Below, piece after piece: positions 63,486 through 64,000 of a DNA stretch of 64,000 nucleotides. Within the stretch, counting starts at the first letter, position 1, and every line of letters begins with the position of its first letter. Below the pieces are notes generated by a model, which was not told the DNA's origin, did not search any database, and saw only the letters and a program-made list of their open reading frames with translations. The stretch comes from Flectonema sp. DT1601. Lineage: Eukaryota; Euglenozoa; Diplonemea; Diplonemida; Diplonemidae. The translations under genes were made by a program, and so were the position numbers. The DNA lies in the NCBI GenBank assembly GCA_964019425.1, contig OZ025807.1, forward strand, positions 678,823-742,822, read 5' to 3'.

Positions 63486-64000
63486 TTTTTGCATTCCTAA
63501 AACAAAATCTACAAAAAAAAAAAAAAAAAAAAAAAAAAGTTCTGTTTGCAGAAGGTCAGGTGAGTAACAAACTCCATTTATATCGTGCATCTCTCGTTAT
63601 GTCAATAACAAGAGAATCAACCAAGAAAAGTACACTCTTTTACTAATTCATAGTGATAACCAAACGACAGTTGAACAATCTTCTGCTCTTTCGCTGTTGA
63701 ACTTTGACTTTAACTTCCCTCCTGTGGTACACAAAAAAATCAAAAAAAAAAAATAATAAATAATAATACACGTCGCATATTCATCGAAAAAAATAATATA
63801 TATAAAGGGCATTAAAAAGCTTTTTTATAATTTTTTTTTTGTCGTTTCTAGCTGCGTTTTACGTGTGTGTTAATTCATTTTTGTTTATATGTTCACAATC
63901 AACAAGCTGAGGGACGAAATCTTTCTCACTTTAACTACTAAAATAAATGTTGTACAATATGTTGCCAGACAATGGGGAAAAAAAAAAAAAAATATGAGAA

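Larger units (their letters stand above)
61338..64000. other. Terminal gene-free region (2.7 kb)
   Basis: No protein gene supported; the ORFs are short and pass through homopolymers. It contains T and A runs, an ATT microsatellite (about 62764-62789), a cluster of stem-loops at 62150-62272, another hairpin near 62371-62394, and copy 2 of the dispersed element (63339-63485) between a T run and a 26-base A run (63513-63538). Confidence 0.55.

Noticed and set aside
1-64000. Retroelements, viral remnants, DNA transposons, tRNA or rRNA genes
   Set aside because: No reverse transcriptase, integrase, transposase, capsid, terminal repeat pair or recognisable tRNA/rRNA was seen; a tRNAscan or Rfam run would be decisive for the RNAs.

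Overview
The window is nuclear DNA of a protist. The code looks standard: TAA, TAG and TGA all end long reading frames. Genes are long. Several carry short GT-AG introns of about 46-86 bases, mostly phase 0. Gene-free DNA is AT-rich and full of A or T runs of 15-31 bases. The content (WD40/coiled-coil and IQ-motif proteins, a polycystin, Piezo) fits a free-living flagellate. Every convincing gene lies on the + strand, and nearly every start codon has a YAG site within about 100 bases upstream. This recalls the polycistronic, trans-spliced transcription of Euglenozoa, but the lineage is an inference; another Discoba-like protist is possible.

Layout: 1-4218, 5'-truncated WD40/coiled-coil protein; 4701-4958, small unknown ORF; 4959-8868, long non-coding stretch with several RNA-like hairpins; 8869-11053, translation factor eIF2D with an extra PDZ domain; 11317-12411, Kelch propeller; 12760-14017, UVR/PH-like protein; 14875-17984, SCYL pseudokinase (four exons); 19844-20101, Gemin7-like protein; 20188-22341, SLC38-type amino-acid transporter; 22721-27240, three near-identical 1557-bp tandem units, each with an unrecognised Cys/His-rich 303-residue protein; 27356-36047, Piezo channel (three exons); 37983-42776, alpha-aminoadipate reductase (LYS2); 43754-48397, ankyrin-repeat polycystin channel; 49497-50783, Bud23-like methyltransferase; 50999-59776, giant IQ-motif protein with 13 copies of a 146-residue repeat; 60150-61337, LRR dual-specificity phosphatase; 61338-64000, non-coding with RNA-like structures.

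The neighbours do not form one pathway, which is normal for polycistronic protist arrays. Loose themes are mechanosensation or flagellar function (Piezo, polycystin, IQ protein, WD40 protein), RNA biology and translation (eIF2D, Gemin7, Bud23), and amino-acid supply (SLC38, LYS2). The most novel items are the tandem Cys/His-rich family, the PDZ inserted inside the eIF2D SWIB region, the ankyrin-polycystin fusion, and a dispersed hairpin element whose stem is kept in two diverged copies (7852-7965 and 63339-63485). I saw no retroelement, DNA transposon, viral remnant or CRISPR array. All homology calls are from recall and motif reading; no search was run.
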